Assembly: GCA_000434235.1 (NCBI GenBank)
Contig: FR891975.1
Location: 1-56,335, forward strand
Origin: Alistipes sp. CAG:268
GTDB taxonomy: Bacteria; Bacteroidota; Bacteroidia; Bacteroidales; Rikenellaceae
DNA length: 56,335 nt
Direction: 5' to 3'
The first letter of the stretch is position 1. Each line of letters starts with the position of its first letter. Below the pieces are notes generated by a model. It was not told where the DNA came from. It did not search any database and saw nothing but the letters and a program-made list of their open reading frames with translations. The position numbers and the translations under genes were made by a program. Positions 1 to 8,375 of the stretch are shown here, one piece after another.

Positions 1-7
1 TGCTCAT
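1..7 (-). CDS. Start of a leftward gene cut off by the window edge
   Basis: Only ATG AGC and one further base of this gene are inside the window. The start is inferred because the bases just ahead of it repeat the leader of the next leftward gene: on the minus strand both contain CAAAAG, then a TTCAAGAAAAGG stretch, then an A-rich run before the start codon. The product cannot be named. Confidence 0.3.
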
Positions 8-373
8 TGTCTTTTGATTTATTGTTTTTTTTATTTCCCTTTTCTTGAAGCCTTTTGACTTCGCCCAAAGGGGTTGTTTTCATGTGCGTCACAAACGGGG
101 GGATGCAAGAACGATGAGCAAGGAACCTGCAATGAAATTTTATGAAATACCGTCATCTCCGATTACGGAAAGTTGTCGTCAAATTTTATTTCAGGTAGCG
201 ATAGCGGTACTTGGGCAATGTTCGTCCACCGTACCTTTGCACACGAAAACAGACCTGCGGCGTATGTCGGGGCTGTGAAGGGATTATACCCTTAAAACAG
301 GAATATACCGGCTGTGAAACCGGTGGCGGAAGCTCTGCAGAGCATATTTATAAAAGTAACCGGGGAGCCTGTG
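8..373. other. Non-coding leader region of the mobile element
   Basis: No convincing gene is seen. The left part is the leader of the truncated leftward gene, with a pyrimidine-rich plus strand. The middle holds a rightward promoter with no obvious gene behind it. The right part lies beyond the terminator of the next leftward gene. Short open frames here have no recognisable protein character. The same kind of leader plus outward promoter recurs at about 0.92-1.28, 22.35-22.6 and 24.13-24.4 kb. Confidence 0.6.
211..240 (+). promoter_or_regulatory. Bacteroidetes-type promoter, rightward
   Basis: TTG, 18 bases, then TACCTTTG matches the Bacteroidetes -33/-7 pattern (TAnnTTTG). It points away from the truncated leftward gene and no gene follows on the plus strand, so any transcript would be a non-coding or antisense RNA running into the tail of the 434-915 gene. 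Its last ten bases, GTACCTTTGC, are repeated exactly at 1221 and 24335. Confidence 0.5.
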
Positions 374-416
374 CAAAAAAGAGAGCAACCACCCACTTTT
401 GAGGCGGGTGGTTGCC
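374..416 (-). terminator. Rho-independent terminator of the 434-915 gene
   Basis: GCAACCACCC and GGGTGGTTGC form a perfect 10-bp stem. On the minus strand it is followed by TCTCTTTTTTG. It lies 18 bases past the TGA at 434, which supports that TGA as the original end of the gene and not the later stop reached in the shifted frame. Confidence 0.8.
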
Positions 417-433
417 AATGTTTCGGACAAACA

Positions 434-915
434 TCAGAAGTGGTAATCAACAACTCCTCCGATGTAGAGTATCGTTCCCGGTTCAAGCCTACAAACAAAC
501 TCCATAAACGTAAAGGACTGTTCGGCAAAAGACTGCAGCCATCGCCATCCAAATAGAAATGATAGGCGACATCCAACGGATTTTCCACTGCCTGTTTGAG
601 ATAATAGGTCGAACCCCATTCCAACATATTATCTGCCGTAAGAGCATTCGCTCTTTTTTTGATATTGGCGACATACTCCTCTTTCCATTGCTCTATTCCA
701 CCATTATAGCGCATGGTGTCATCGGATATAAGCTCGAACATTCCTTTGGGCAAGGCATGATTGACCAAATTGGCAATATCCTCTTTACGGTCTTCCTCGT
801 CTATTTCTGAACAATAGTCATAGAAGCTCCCGTCTCCTTGCTGGAGTGTGTCCTCATTCAGATAGTTTTCTTTGTCTATCGGCTCCGTTGAAATTTGAAA
901 AATCCTGCTGTGCAT
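434..915 (-). pseudogene. Conserved element protein, broken by a frameshift
   Basis: A hypothetical protein type common in Bacteroides conjugative elements, about 160 residues when intact. It is acidic and function is unknown. The first 124 residues or so read MHSRIFQIST to HFYLDGDG in one frame. The expected C-terminus, with FAEQSFTFMEFVC and ending LYIGGVVDYHF, continues in another frame. The distance from start to TGA is one base short of a whole number of codons, and the frame changes near 534-545. In the uncorrected frame translation runs through the terminator and stops at 292, giving a 207-residue product with a nonsense tail. The start ATG has a purine-rich leader. The break could be a real mutation or a sequencing error. 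Confidence 0.7.
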
Positions 916-1431
916 AATTGTAAATTTTAGATTGTCAAATATTTTCTTTTTTTCCTTTTCTTGAAACTCTTTTGGCTTCTCGTCGGGGAATGATTTTTAT
1001 GCAGGACTGACAGCGGGAAAAGGACGGATAAGGCAAGTAAACAGTGTACGGGATGAAACGGAATACCCAACCGCCCAATGTAAGAGCACAGTCAGGCTCG
1101 TCCGACTATGCCCTGCAACGAGGTGGGGAGTGAAAGTCAATCTTCGATTTGTGGAAGGCTGCCGTGAAGAATATCCGGGAACCGTTAGTGAAAGCGATAC
1201 TTGACGACCAGACGCACGCTGTACCTTTGCATATAAAATCTCTCCGAAGAGAATTGCCGACGTGAGATGAAAAGAGACCATAATTGAGAAACGCTATTAT
1301 TCATAAGGGGAAAAGACTATTCGTGGTTGTTATAAATGCTTGATTAACATGAAAATACAATTCGCGCCATAAAATAATCCTTTCTTGAAATAAAAATCAC
1401 AGAAAAAGAAACAAGATTAAAAAATAACCAT
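916..1431. other. Non-coding region between element leader and B12 operon
   Basis: No convincing gene. It starts with the leader of the leftward gene, whose CAAGAAAAGG stretch and flanks resemble the leader at 8-90. It contains a strong rightward promoter ending at 1230 and becomes AT-rich toward the riboswitch promoter. An open frame on the minus strand (997-1281) has no protein-like composition and overlaps the promoter, so it was not annotated. Confidence 0.6.
1201..1230 (+). promoter_or_regulatory. Bacteroidetes-type promoter, rightward
   Basis: TTGACG, then TACCTTTG with an 18-base gap from TTG. It faces the B12 operon and could give a second, longer transcript running into the riboswitch, or a short non-coding RNA. 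The ten bases GTACCTTTGC are identical to those at 231 and 24335. Confidence 0.5.
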
Positions 1432-1439
1432 TAACTTTG
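1432..1439 (+). promoter_or_regulatory. -7 box of the riboswitch-controlled B12 operon
   Basis: TAACTTTG followed by C fits the TAnnTTTG box a few bases before the expected riboswitch start. No good TTTG -33 box stands at the usual 19-base distance, so this is a moderate call made on position. Confidence 0.5.
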
Positions 1440-1442
1440 CAC

Positions 1443-1665
1443 CAGTCAAGTTTCCAATCGAAGCGTCGAACGGAATTAAAAGGGAATCCCGGTGAAAATC
1501 CGGAGCTGTACTCGCAGCTGTAAGTCCTATTAAAGTTTATCGCACTCTTTGCCACTGGTGAAAGCTGGGAAGGCGCGATAAGCGGGATGAGCCAGAAGAC
1601 CTGCTTGATGAGATAGATTTAGTGACCACGGGATAATTGGCATTAGATTAAAATGAACAGAGGCT
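1443..1665 (+). promoter_or_regulatory. Cobalamin (vitamin B12) riboswitch
   Basis: The class hallmarks appear in order: GGGAATCCCGGTGAAAATCC, the CTGTACTCGCAGCTGTAAG core, the GCCACTG and GGGAAGGC arms, and the B12-box-like GAGCCAGAAGACCTGC. The RNA binds adenosylcobalamin or a related corrinoid and normally lowers expression of downstream uptake genes when B12 is plentiful. The gene behind it is the first of an uptake operon, which agrees. About 110 bases separate it from the first start codon. I could not decide whether the expression platform acts on transcription or translation. Ends are approximate. Confidence 0.95.
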
Positions 1666-1779
1666 CGTCCACAGGCACCTATATTCTTTTTGATAACCGA
1701 TTTCTCATTCGTTGCAAATCTGTCGCAATAAAAACGAATGTGTGTTTAAACTTTTTGTTTAACTTTTAATAATTAAGTT

Positions 1780-2748
1780 ATGAAAAAGAATTTTAGATTC
1801 TTGGCAATGGCTGTTGTAGCAATGGCCGCCGCAGTGTTCACGGGATGTTCATCCGACGATGACTTCCTTGCTCCGTATGAGGAGAGTGCGATTCAAACCC
1901 GCGCGATAAGTTCTACCAATGCGCTTATCGATTTTGATAACGTACCTTCCAGCGTAATGGCTTCTGACCAGTATGGAAACAATCTCTATTCTGCCACGGC
2001 CAACGGCAAGCAGGTAACGACCGGCTACATCACTCAAATCGGGCAAACCGGTACGTACATTCAGTTCCCGATTAACTATTTGGAACAAGAATGGGTAAGC
2101 GGACAGCCTTGGGAATATGAATTTTGGAATGGTGGTTTTGCCATCTCTAATTTCCATAATCTGACACAGGGGGATTATCAAAACCAATGTAGCGTGTACT
2201 GGCCCAACGGCGGTCATAGCGGTAAAAATTTTGCTGTAGCTTTCGGTTATAGCGATTCATACAATGATTCACAAGCAACCTATGACAAATGTGCGAAGAT
2301 TTACCTGACCGATGCAACCGGCTACAGAGTCGTTACCACAAACACTCCTGTCAAGGGTACACCGAAATATGGTAAATTCAACAGCGTATGGGTTTGTAAT
2401 ACGACTTATACCTACTTAGTCATGAAGGATGGCAACTCGTTTACACAAGGCTCTTTGTCGGCACAAAAAGGATGGTTTAAGGTGGTATTTGTTGCGTTGG
2501 ATGCGACGGGTAAACCTACAGGTAAGGAAGTAGAATACTATTTGGCAAACTTCGATTCCAGTAAAGATGCAGAATCAGGTTTGACCAATAAAATCCGTAC
2601 CGGATGGAATCAAGTGGATTTAAGCGGTTTAGGTGACAGCGTATGTACTGTAGCTATCAATTTCGAAGGAAGCGATTCAAGCGCATACGGATTGAACACT
2701 CCTGCTTACGTTGCTATAGACGATATTGATGTAACCGTAAACGAATAA
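1780..2748 (+). CDS. DUF4465 surface lipoprotein, first gene of the B12 operon
   Basis: 322 residues. A lipoprotein signal ends in FTGC with Cys23 as the lipid-bearing residue. The following SSDDD fits the acidic surface-export signal of Bacteroidetes lipoproteins. The body has the DUF4465 pattern: a start at LIDFDNVP, aromatic-rich beta strands with WEYEFWNGGFAISNFHN, and an end of AYVAIDDIDV. Members are known next to corrinoid uptake genes in Bacteroidetes. Its place directly behind the cobalamin riboswitch suggests a role in capturing or handling B12 at the cell surface, but no ligand residues can be read from the sequence. A terminator-like hairpin follows, so it may be made in greater amount than the genes after it. 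Confidence 0.85.
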   Translation: MKKNFRFLAMAVVAMAAAVFTGCSSDDDFLAPYEESAIQTRAISSTNALIDFDNVPSSVMASDQYGNNLYSATANGKQVTTGYITQIGQTGTYIQFPINYLEQEWVSGQPWEYEFWNGGFAISNFHNLTQGDYQNQCSVYWPNGGHSGKNFAVAFGYSDSYNDSQATYDKCAKIYLTDATGYRVVTTNTPVKGTPKYGKFNSVWVCNTTYTYLVMKDGNSFTQGSLSAQKGWFKVVFVALDATGKPTGKEVEYYLANFDSSKDAESGLTNKIRTGWNQVDLSGLGDSVCTVAINFEGSDSSAYGLNTPAYVAIDDIDVTVNE

Positions 2749-2757
2749 CATGAATTT

Positions 2758-2804
2758 GGGGCAAATGCTTTTTAACGGCAAGTGCAAAGTATTTGCCCCT
2801 TTTT
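2758..2804 (+). terminator. Terminator or attenuator inside the B12 operon
   Basis: GGGGCAAAT pairs with ATTTGCCCC across a 24-base loop and is followed by TTTTTATT. It stands ten bases after the first gene of the operon and before the second. Partial termination here would favour the DUF4465 gene over the rest. Confidence 0.65.
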
Positions 2805-2875
2805 ATTATATCCCAATGGAGATTGGAATCAAATACTTTCTTCAAGGGAATTTCAGCATTAAAATTATAAATATA

Positions 2876-4651
2876 ATGAAGAAGTATTTGCTTTTATTCT
2901 CCTTGACGATATTTCTATTTGCATGCAACAAAGACGAAGAAATATCGCAGGACGTGATATTGCCTCCTGTCATTGAGTTGGATAGCGAGGACGGAATCTA
3001 CGTTGTAAAGATAGGAAAAGAGGTCGTTATTGAGCCGACCTATCAGAATGTCGATTACGCCGTTTATTCATGGAAATGCAACGGTCGTATCATTTCCGAC
3101 GAGCCTCAATTGAAATACATTTTCAACGAATGCGGTTCGTATTACGTTACCCTGCGTGTGGATACGAGGGATGCCAGCACAGAGGAAGAAATTCGTGTGG
3201 ATGTCAATGAATTGGCTCCGCCCGTTATTTCATTGGTAACCCCCTCTATAGGGCTTAAAGTTGTCGCAGGACGTGAGTATATCCTTACACCCGACATTCA
3301 AAATGCAGAAGGAGCTACTTATTTGTGGACTCTTAACGGAAACGAAGTCGGAACGGAAAATACTTATACATTCAAGCAAGATGAGTTGGGAACTTATGAA
3401 CTGACCTTAACCGTAACAAATGAAGACGGACAATCAAAGAAGACAGTTTCTATTGAGGTTGTCGATAAACTTCCGATTGAAATCGTAGTTCCGTCATCTT
3501 TATATTTTACCGAGAATAATACCAAATACGTAGAATTAGGACGTACTTTGTTTGTCCGCCCCTTTGTATCAATAAGTGCCGAGCCTTCTTATCAATGGAG
3601 TTTGGACGGGCAACCGATTGAGGGAGCCAATTCTTTGGTTTACGGTTTCAAACCCGCTAAAACCGGAGAACACACGCTTACCTTTACTGTGAAATACGAC
3701 AATCAAGATACAAAAGCAGTGCTCACCCGTAATATTTCGGTCTCCGGTGTCGATGAAGTCAGTGTCAATATTCCGGTGAAATGTTGTGAAGCGGCCGGAA
3801 AAAGACCTTTTGCTGCCGGAAATTCCATTTACAGCAATAAAGTATATGAATTTGTTCCGGCTCCGGGACAATTTGTAAACGAAACGAATACAGCAGGTTT
3901 CAATGGGGAAAGCACGCACGAAGCAGCCTGTGCTTACGCACAAAAACGTCTTGATAATGAACAATATGTTTCTCTCGGAGGTTGGGGAGGATATATTGTA
4001 GTAGGATTCGACCACAGTATCGAAAACAAAGGCGGTTATGATTTTTCCATCAAAGGAAATGCCTTTGATTCGTCAAATGAACCGGGCATTGTATGGGTAA
4101 TGCAAGATGTCAATGGAGACGGCTTGCCCAACGATGAATGGTATGAACTGAAGGGTTCTGAATATGGAAAACCCGAAACCATTCAGGACTATGCCGTAAC
4201 TTATTTCCGTCCCGGTCCCAACATGGACACCCAATGGCAAGACAACAAGGGAAATAAAGGGGCGATTGACCGTCTCGGCAACTATCACCCGCAAGAGTTT
4301 TATTATCCTTTGTGGATTGAAGAGGATTCCTATACGTTATACGGCACATGCCTGAAAGCACGTACCGAACAAAGCCCGTCGACAGGCATGTGGTCCAATA
4401 ATCCGTTCGGGTGGGGATATGCCGATAATATTGGTGATGATATGCCCAATAAAGACAATCCTAACGCGGGAGCACTTGGAAACTATTTTAAGATTTCCGA
4501 TGCGCTCAATATCGACGGCACGTCTGCAAACCTTTCCCATATCGACTTTATCAAGGTGCAGACCGGAGTCAATGTAAAAGCCGGATGGTTAGGGGAAAAT
4601 TCCACGGAAGTTTTCAAGTTCTGTGATGAAAACAACAATAACGACAAATAA
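2876..4651 (+). CDS. Ig/PKD-like surface lipoprotein of the B12 operon
   Basis: 591 residues from the ATG that gives a clean signal peptide; a longer reading from 2750 would bury it. The lipobox is LFAC with Cys17, then acidic NKDEE. Three Ig/PKD-like beta-sandwich repeats fill about residues 35-310; two or three carry the Y-W-x3-G core (AVYSWKCNG, TYLWTLNG, SYQWSLDG). A C-terminal domain from about 315 contains GGWGGYIVVGFDHSI and ends NNNNDK. It is probably surface exposed with the Ig-like domains as a stalk. Its place suggests a B12 capture or receptor-assembly role. Surface B12-binding lipoproteins other than BtuG are known in Bacteroides, but I cannot assign this protein to one of them. 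It lies 8 bases ahead of the next gene. Confidence 0.75.
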   Translation: MKKYLLLFSLTIFLFACNKDEEISQDVILPPVIELDSEDGIYVVKIGKEVVIEPTYQNVDYAVYSWKCNGRIISDEPQLKYIFNECGSYYVTLRVDTRDASTEEEIRVDVNELAPPVISLVTPSIGLKVVAGREYILTPDIQNAEGATYLWTLNGNEVGTENTYTFKQDELGTYELTLTVTNEDGQSKKTVSIEVVDKLPIEIVVPSSLYFTENNTKYVELGRTLFVRPFVSISAEPSYQWSLDGQPIEGANSLVYGFKPAKTGEHTLTFTVKYDNQDTKAVLTRNISVSGVDEVSVNIPVKCCEAAGKRPFAAGNSIYSNKVYEFVPAPGQFVNETNTAGFNGESTHEAACAYAQKRLDNEQYVSLGGWGGYIVVGFDHSIENKGGYDFSIKGNAFDSSNEPGIVWVMQDVNGDGLPNDEWYELKGSEYGKPETIQDYAVTYFRPGPNMDTQWQDNKGNKGAIDRLGNYHPQEFYYPLWIEEDSYTLYGTCLKARTEQSPSTGMWSNNPFGWGYADNIGDDMPNKDNPNAGALGNYFKISDALNIDGTSANLSHIDFIKVQTGVNVKAGWLGENSTEVFKFCDENNNNDK

Positions 4652-4659
4652 AATTCATT

Positions 4660-6714
4660 ATGAACAAAATATATCATTTCATCCTATTCTGTTTCGCTAC
4701 GCTCTGCCTTGCTGCATGTAGTGATGACGACCCTGAAGTAAGCGGAATAGACGGCAAGGATCACTTCATCTCCGAGTTTGCTCTAACTGTAGATGGCATT
4801 ACCTATCAAGCCATGATAGTCGGGGACAAGATTACAGTTGAGATACCTTATAATACCAGTCTGAAAGGGGCTACCGTAGAGTATGCCCTTTGCGAGGGAG
4901 CCTCTATTAACCCGAATCCATCGACCATAGAGGATTGGGAGAATGAATGGAAATTCGTAGTTACCTCCAAAATGCAGGATAGCAAAGTATATTCCTATAC
5001 TTATCAATATACAGACATCGAACAGAGCGGCAGCGTAGTACTTGCCACGCAAGCCGAGGTTGATAATTTTGCAAAGACAGGAATAAACAAAATCGAAGGC
5101 AGCCTGACCATCGGAACGGCAGACGGAGAAGAAATCACCAATCTGGACGGACTTGCCAACCTGAAACAAATCAGTAACTCCCTTGTCATCAATCCGTCTT
5201 ACAAAGGAACGGATTTGACCGGGTTGGATAATCTGGAACAACTCGGAAGTTTCAAATTAGGTTCGACAACTTCTGCCAGTAAAAACATAATGCTCAAAAC
5301 GGTTAATCTGCCCTCTTTGCTTGGAGTGACCGGTGATTTTGTCGTTAACAGTTCTGTCATTGAAAAAATATCTATACCCAAAGTCGAGTTCATTGGTGAG
5401 GATATGTATATAACTTCCGATGCTTTACTTGATTTGGATGCAAATGCCGTTGAATCTGTCGGAGCTTCCTTAATTGTCAAAGGTTCGGTAGCACAAAAAG
5501 AATCAGCGACAACCGAAGCCATTGTTTTCTCAGCGCTCAAACAGGTCGGGAATGAACTTACAATCCAATATTTTCCCAAACTGCAAGGAATTTATCTACC
5601 GGCATTGGAAAGTGTGGCCGGTACTGCCTCATTCTCCGATATGTCCTCCATCGGAAGTCTTGCAATGACCGAATTACATTCGGTTGGAGGACTAACTATA
5701 AAAAATTGCAAAGAAATTTCCATTGTTGAACTTCCCGGTCTTATTTCCTGCGGAGAGACCAGTGTGGATGCGAATAAAGTCAATAAACTCAATATAGCTT
5801 CTTTGAAAGATGTACTCGGTGATATGACTTTAACTAATCTGCTCATAGAAGAACTGGATTTGTCCCAGATAAATTTTAACGGAAATACACTTACCCTACA
5901 ATGTAAGCAACTAAATAAAATCGTAGGATCGGAAACATTTAACGGTAGCCTTTTTCTACTTCCTAAAGATTGTCGATTGACAGAATTTACGTTGGAAGGA
6001 ATCTCAAATATACAGGGTGACTTCCAATGCATAGATTATTTTTATGTAAAAGAATTTGTTATGCCATTTATTCGTGTGGCAGGAGATATGACTATTGCAT
6101 TGAATTCGGGAAGTGTTAATACGGCGGCGGAAATCGAATTTCCTAAATTGCAGGAAATTGGAGGGACCTTAACATTAGGGACAAATAGGAATGCAAATAA
6201 TATTACCTTCCCGTTATTGAAAAAAATTCTCGGTTCATGTTCAGTTACGACTTACAAACTTAAGAATGATATTGAGTTTACCAATCTGGAAAGCATTGGA
6301 ACGGATGGAGCTGATGCACAAATTAAGTTTGAGATTGAGGCTACTAATATTCTATGTCCCAAATTAAAAACGATAAATGGGAAGTTTGATATTGCAACAT
6401 CTTCTTTTATGTTTGATATGGAAGTAGATAAAGTATCTTATCCTAACGTAGAATCAATATCCGAAAATCTTTCAATAACATGCCCGTATTCTGATTTTGG
6501 TTCTAATGGTATTTTGTCCATTGATTTTTCAGGTCTCAAATCAGCAAAAGGGATTAGTATAAGCGGGCAAGGAGATGTTACTGATTTCAGTTCTTTCAAA
6601 TACCTGTTTGAAAACAATGTTCTAACAGGAGAATCTCAATGGTCTGTCAAAGAATGTGGTTACAACCCCACTTTCCAAGAGATGAAAGACGGGAAGTACA
6701 AGCTTGCCGAATAG
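4660..6714 (+). CDS. Surface lipoprotein with receptor-L/leucine-rich-like repeats
   Basis: 684 residues. The lipobox CLAAC gives Cys20, followed by SDDD. Residues of about 35-130 form a beta-rich N-terminal domain resembling DUF5018 (FALTVDGITYQAMIVGDKI to SYTYQY). The rest is a long solenoid of irregular repeats of about 22-26 residues of the type LxxIxGxLxIxxxxxLxxLxxL, like the receptor-L or leucine-rich folds of Bacteroidetes surface proteins. The C-terminus has a capping region, SSFKYLFENN to KYKLAE. It is the third surface lipoprotein ahead of btuG. Ligand binding is inferred only from architecture and operon position. Base composition is lower in GC than btuG to btuD. Confidence 0.7.
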   Translation: MNKIYHFILFCFATLCLAACSDDDPEVSGIDGKDHFISEFALTVDGITYQAMIVGDKITVEIPYNTSLKGATVEYALCEGASINPNPSTIEDWENEWKFVVTSKMQDSKVYSYTYQYTDIEQSGSVVLATQAEVDNFAKTGINKIEGSLTIGTADGEEITNLDGLANLKQISNSLVINPSYKGTDLTGLDNLEQLGSFKLGSTTSASKNIMLKTVNLPSLLGVTGDFVVNSSVIEKISIPKVEFIGEDMYITSDALLDLDANAVESVGASLIVKGSVAQKESATTEAIVFSALKQVGNELTIQYFPKLQGIYLPALESVAGTASFSDMSSIGSLAMTELHSVGGLTIKNCKEISIVELPGLISCGETSVDANKVNKLNIASLKDVLGDMTLTNLLIEELDLSQINFNGNTLTLQCKQLNKIVGSETFNGSLFLLPKDCRLTEFTLEGISNIQGDFQCIDYFYVKEFVMPFIRVAGDMTIALNSGSVNTAAEIEFPKLQEIGGTLTLGTNRNANNITFPLLKKILGSCSVTTYKLKNDIEFTNLESIGTDGADAQIKFEIEATNILCPKLKTINGKFDIATSSFMFDMEVDKVSYPNVESISENLSITCPYSDFGSNGILSIDFSGLKSAKGISISGQGDVTDFSSFKYLFENNVLTGESQWSVKECGYNPTFQEMKDGKYKLAE

Positions 6715-6739
6715 ATAACGAAACAATAAATTTTCTGCC

Positions 6740-6780
6740 AATCCTCGGTATGCTTACCGTAAGGTAAGCTGCCGGGGATT
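6740..6780 (+). promoter_or_regulatory. Strong intercistronic RNA hairpin before btuG
   Basis: AATCCTCGG pairs with CCGGGGATT, and inside it GCTTACC pairs with GGTAAGC around a GTAA tetraloop. No T-run follows, so it is more likely an RNA-processing or stability element than a terminator. It ends 18 bases before the btuG start codon, where it could also influence initiation. Confidence 0.6.
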
Positions 6781-6798
6781 AACTATAAAAATAACGGT

Positions 6799-7878
6799 AT
6801 GACCTATCACCAATTGAAATATCTGCTATGGAGCGTAGTTGTCGGAGTGACACTATCCTTGACATCCTGCATGAAGTGGGACTACGGCGATGCCGTGGAA
6901 GATTTCAACGCCACGGGAGCCGGACTGTTCATCACCAACGAGGGCAACTTCCAGTACGGCAATGCTACCTTGTCCTATTACGACCCGGCAACCAAACAGG
7001 TGCAGAACGAAATCTTCTTCCGTGCCAACGGCATGAAACTCGGCGACGTGGCACAGTCGATGACCATCTACGACAACAAGGGCTGGGTCGTGGTGAACAA
7101 CTCCCACGTGATTTTCGCCATCGACCTGAACACCTTCAAGGAGGTAGGACGCATCGAGAACCTGACCTCACCGCGCTACATTCATTTCCTAAGCGACGAA
7201 AAAGCATACGTCACCCAATTGTGGGACAACCGCATCTTCATCATCAACCCGAAGAAATACGAAATTACCGGCTATATTCAAGTGCCGGACATGACGATGG
7301 AAAGCGGCTCGACGGAGCAAATGGTGCAGTACGGCAAATACGTCTATTGCAACTGCTGGAGTTACCAGAACCGCATCATCAAAATCGACACCGAAACCGA
7401 TCAAGTAGTCGATGAACTGAAGGTCGGCATACAACCGACATCGCTGGTCATGGACAAGTACAACAAAATGTGGACGGTGACCGACGGCGGTTATGAGGGC
7501 AGCCCCTACGGTTACGAAGCCCCGTCGCTCTACCGCATCGATGCCGAGACCTTCACCGTGGAGAAGCAGTTCAAGTTCAAGTTGGGCGACTGGCCCTCGG
7601 AGGTGCAGCTCAATGGCGACAGGGACAAACTCTACTGGATCAACAAGGCCATTTGGAGCATGGACGTGACAGCCAGCCATGTGCCGGTACGTCCGTTCCT
7701 CGAATACAGCGGCACGATTTATTACGGACTGACGGTAAACCCCGCCAACGGAGAAGTGTACATCGCCGATGCCATCGATTACCAGCAGCAGGGCATGATA
7801 TACCGCTACTCGCCCGAAGGGAAATTGATAGATGAATTTTATGTCGGGATTATCCCCGGTGCATTTTGTTGGAAATGA
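6799..7878 (+). CDS. btuG: BtuG-type surface vitamin B12-binding lipoprotein
   Basis: 359 residues. A signal peptide with lipobox LTSC places the lipid on Cys24. The remainder is a YncE-like seven-bladed beta-propeller: GLFITNEGNFQYGNATLSYY, then successive blades with VVNNSHVIFAIDLNT, AYVTQLWDNRIFIINP and ending EVYIADAID. In Bacteroides thetaiotaomicron, BtuG binds B12 with extreme affinity on the cell surface and sits as a lid on BtuB. Here btuB follows in the same operon, separated only by the transposase-like gene. GC content is clearly higher than in the three lipoprotein genes before it. The stop codon overlaps the next start (ATGA). Confidence 0.9.
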   Translation: MTYHQLKYLLWSVVVGVTLSLTSCMKWDYGDAVEDFNATGAGLFITNEGNFQYGNATLSYYDPATKQVQNEIFFRANGMKLGDVAQSMTIYDNKGWVVVNNSHVIFAIDLNTFKEVGRIENLTSPRYIHFLSDEKAYVTQLWDNRIFIINPKKYEITGYIQVPDMTMESGSTEQMVQYGKYVYCNCWSYQNRIIKIDTETDQVVDELKVGIQPTSLVMDKYNKMWTVTDGGYEGSPYGYEAPSLYRIDAETFTVEKQFKFKLGDWPSEVQLNGDRDKLYWINKAIWSMDVTASHVPVRPFLEYSGTIYYGLTVNPANGEVYIADAIDYQQQGMIYRYSPEGKLIDEFYVGIIPGAFCWK

Positions 7879-8375
7879 AGAATAAATTGCGGCATATATA
7901 CCATATTATTTTCATCACGAAAAGACAGGAGATGACGATTCCAATGACAACCAAAGGAATGATTCTCGATCAGATGGTACAAATTTTCACAAGGAAAGGC
8001 TGTCATGTCTATGCCTGCAATGCTTTTCTCAATCATGTTCATATACTTGTAGAGATACCATCTCCCACGGACTTCGCAAAGATTATCAATAAAGTAAAAA
8101 GTTCTACAGGCGTTGTCTATCGAAAATATCCGGAATATGCGGATTTTTCAGGATGGGCAGCCGGATTTGATTCGTTTAGCGTGTCATTCAATGATCTGAA
8201 TCGGGTAAAACACCACATTGAGAAACAAGAGACGGTTCATCAGGAACTTTCATTCGAGGACGAATACGACCAACTGCTTGAAGAAAACGGATTCAATGCC
8301 TATCAAGATTTTATGCGGGCATCATTCTTTGCATATGCTGCGGTAAATAACCATATTAAAAACAAAAGGAAATGA
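7875..8375 (+). CDS. IS200-like HUH (Y1) transposase homolog lacking the catalytic Tyr
   Basis: 166 residues from the ATG overlapping the btuG stop (ATGA). It has the fold signature of TnpA of IS200/IS605: an N-terminal HIYHIIFITK strand, the HUH motif NHVHILVE (His54, His56), then the FSGWAAGFDSFSVS segment. In active enzymes the next helix reads like VxxYIxNQxEHH and carries the nucleophilic tyrosine. Here it reads VKHHIEKQETVH, so His114 stands where the tyrosine should be. No IS ends are visible around it. The start overlaps btuG and the stop overlaps btuB, both by ATGA. It looks like a single gene locked into the operon and not a mobile insertion, so a retained DNA- or RNA-hairpin-binding role is possible (inference). 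Composition is AT-richer than its neighbours. Confidence 0.8.
   Translation: MKNKLRHIYHIIFITKRQEMTIPMTTKGMILDQMVQIFTRKGCHVYACNAFLNHVHILVEIPSPTDFAKIINKVKSSTGVVYRKYPEYADFSGWAAGFDSFSVSFNDLNRVKHHIEKQETVHQELSFEDEYDQLLEENGFNAYQDFMRASFFAYAAVNNHIKNKRK

Noticed and set aside
997..1281. 94-codon minus-strand open frame in the leader region
   Set aside because: Covers a promoter and lacks protein-like composition; the region resembles other non-coding leaders.
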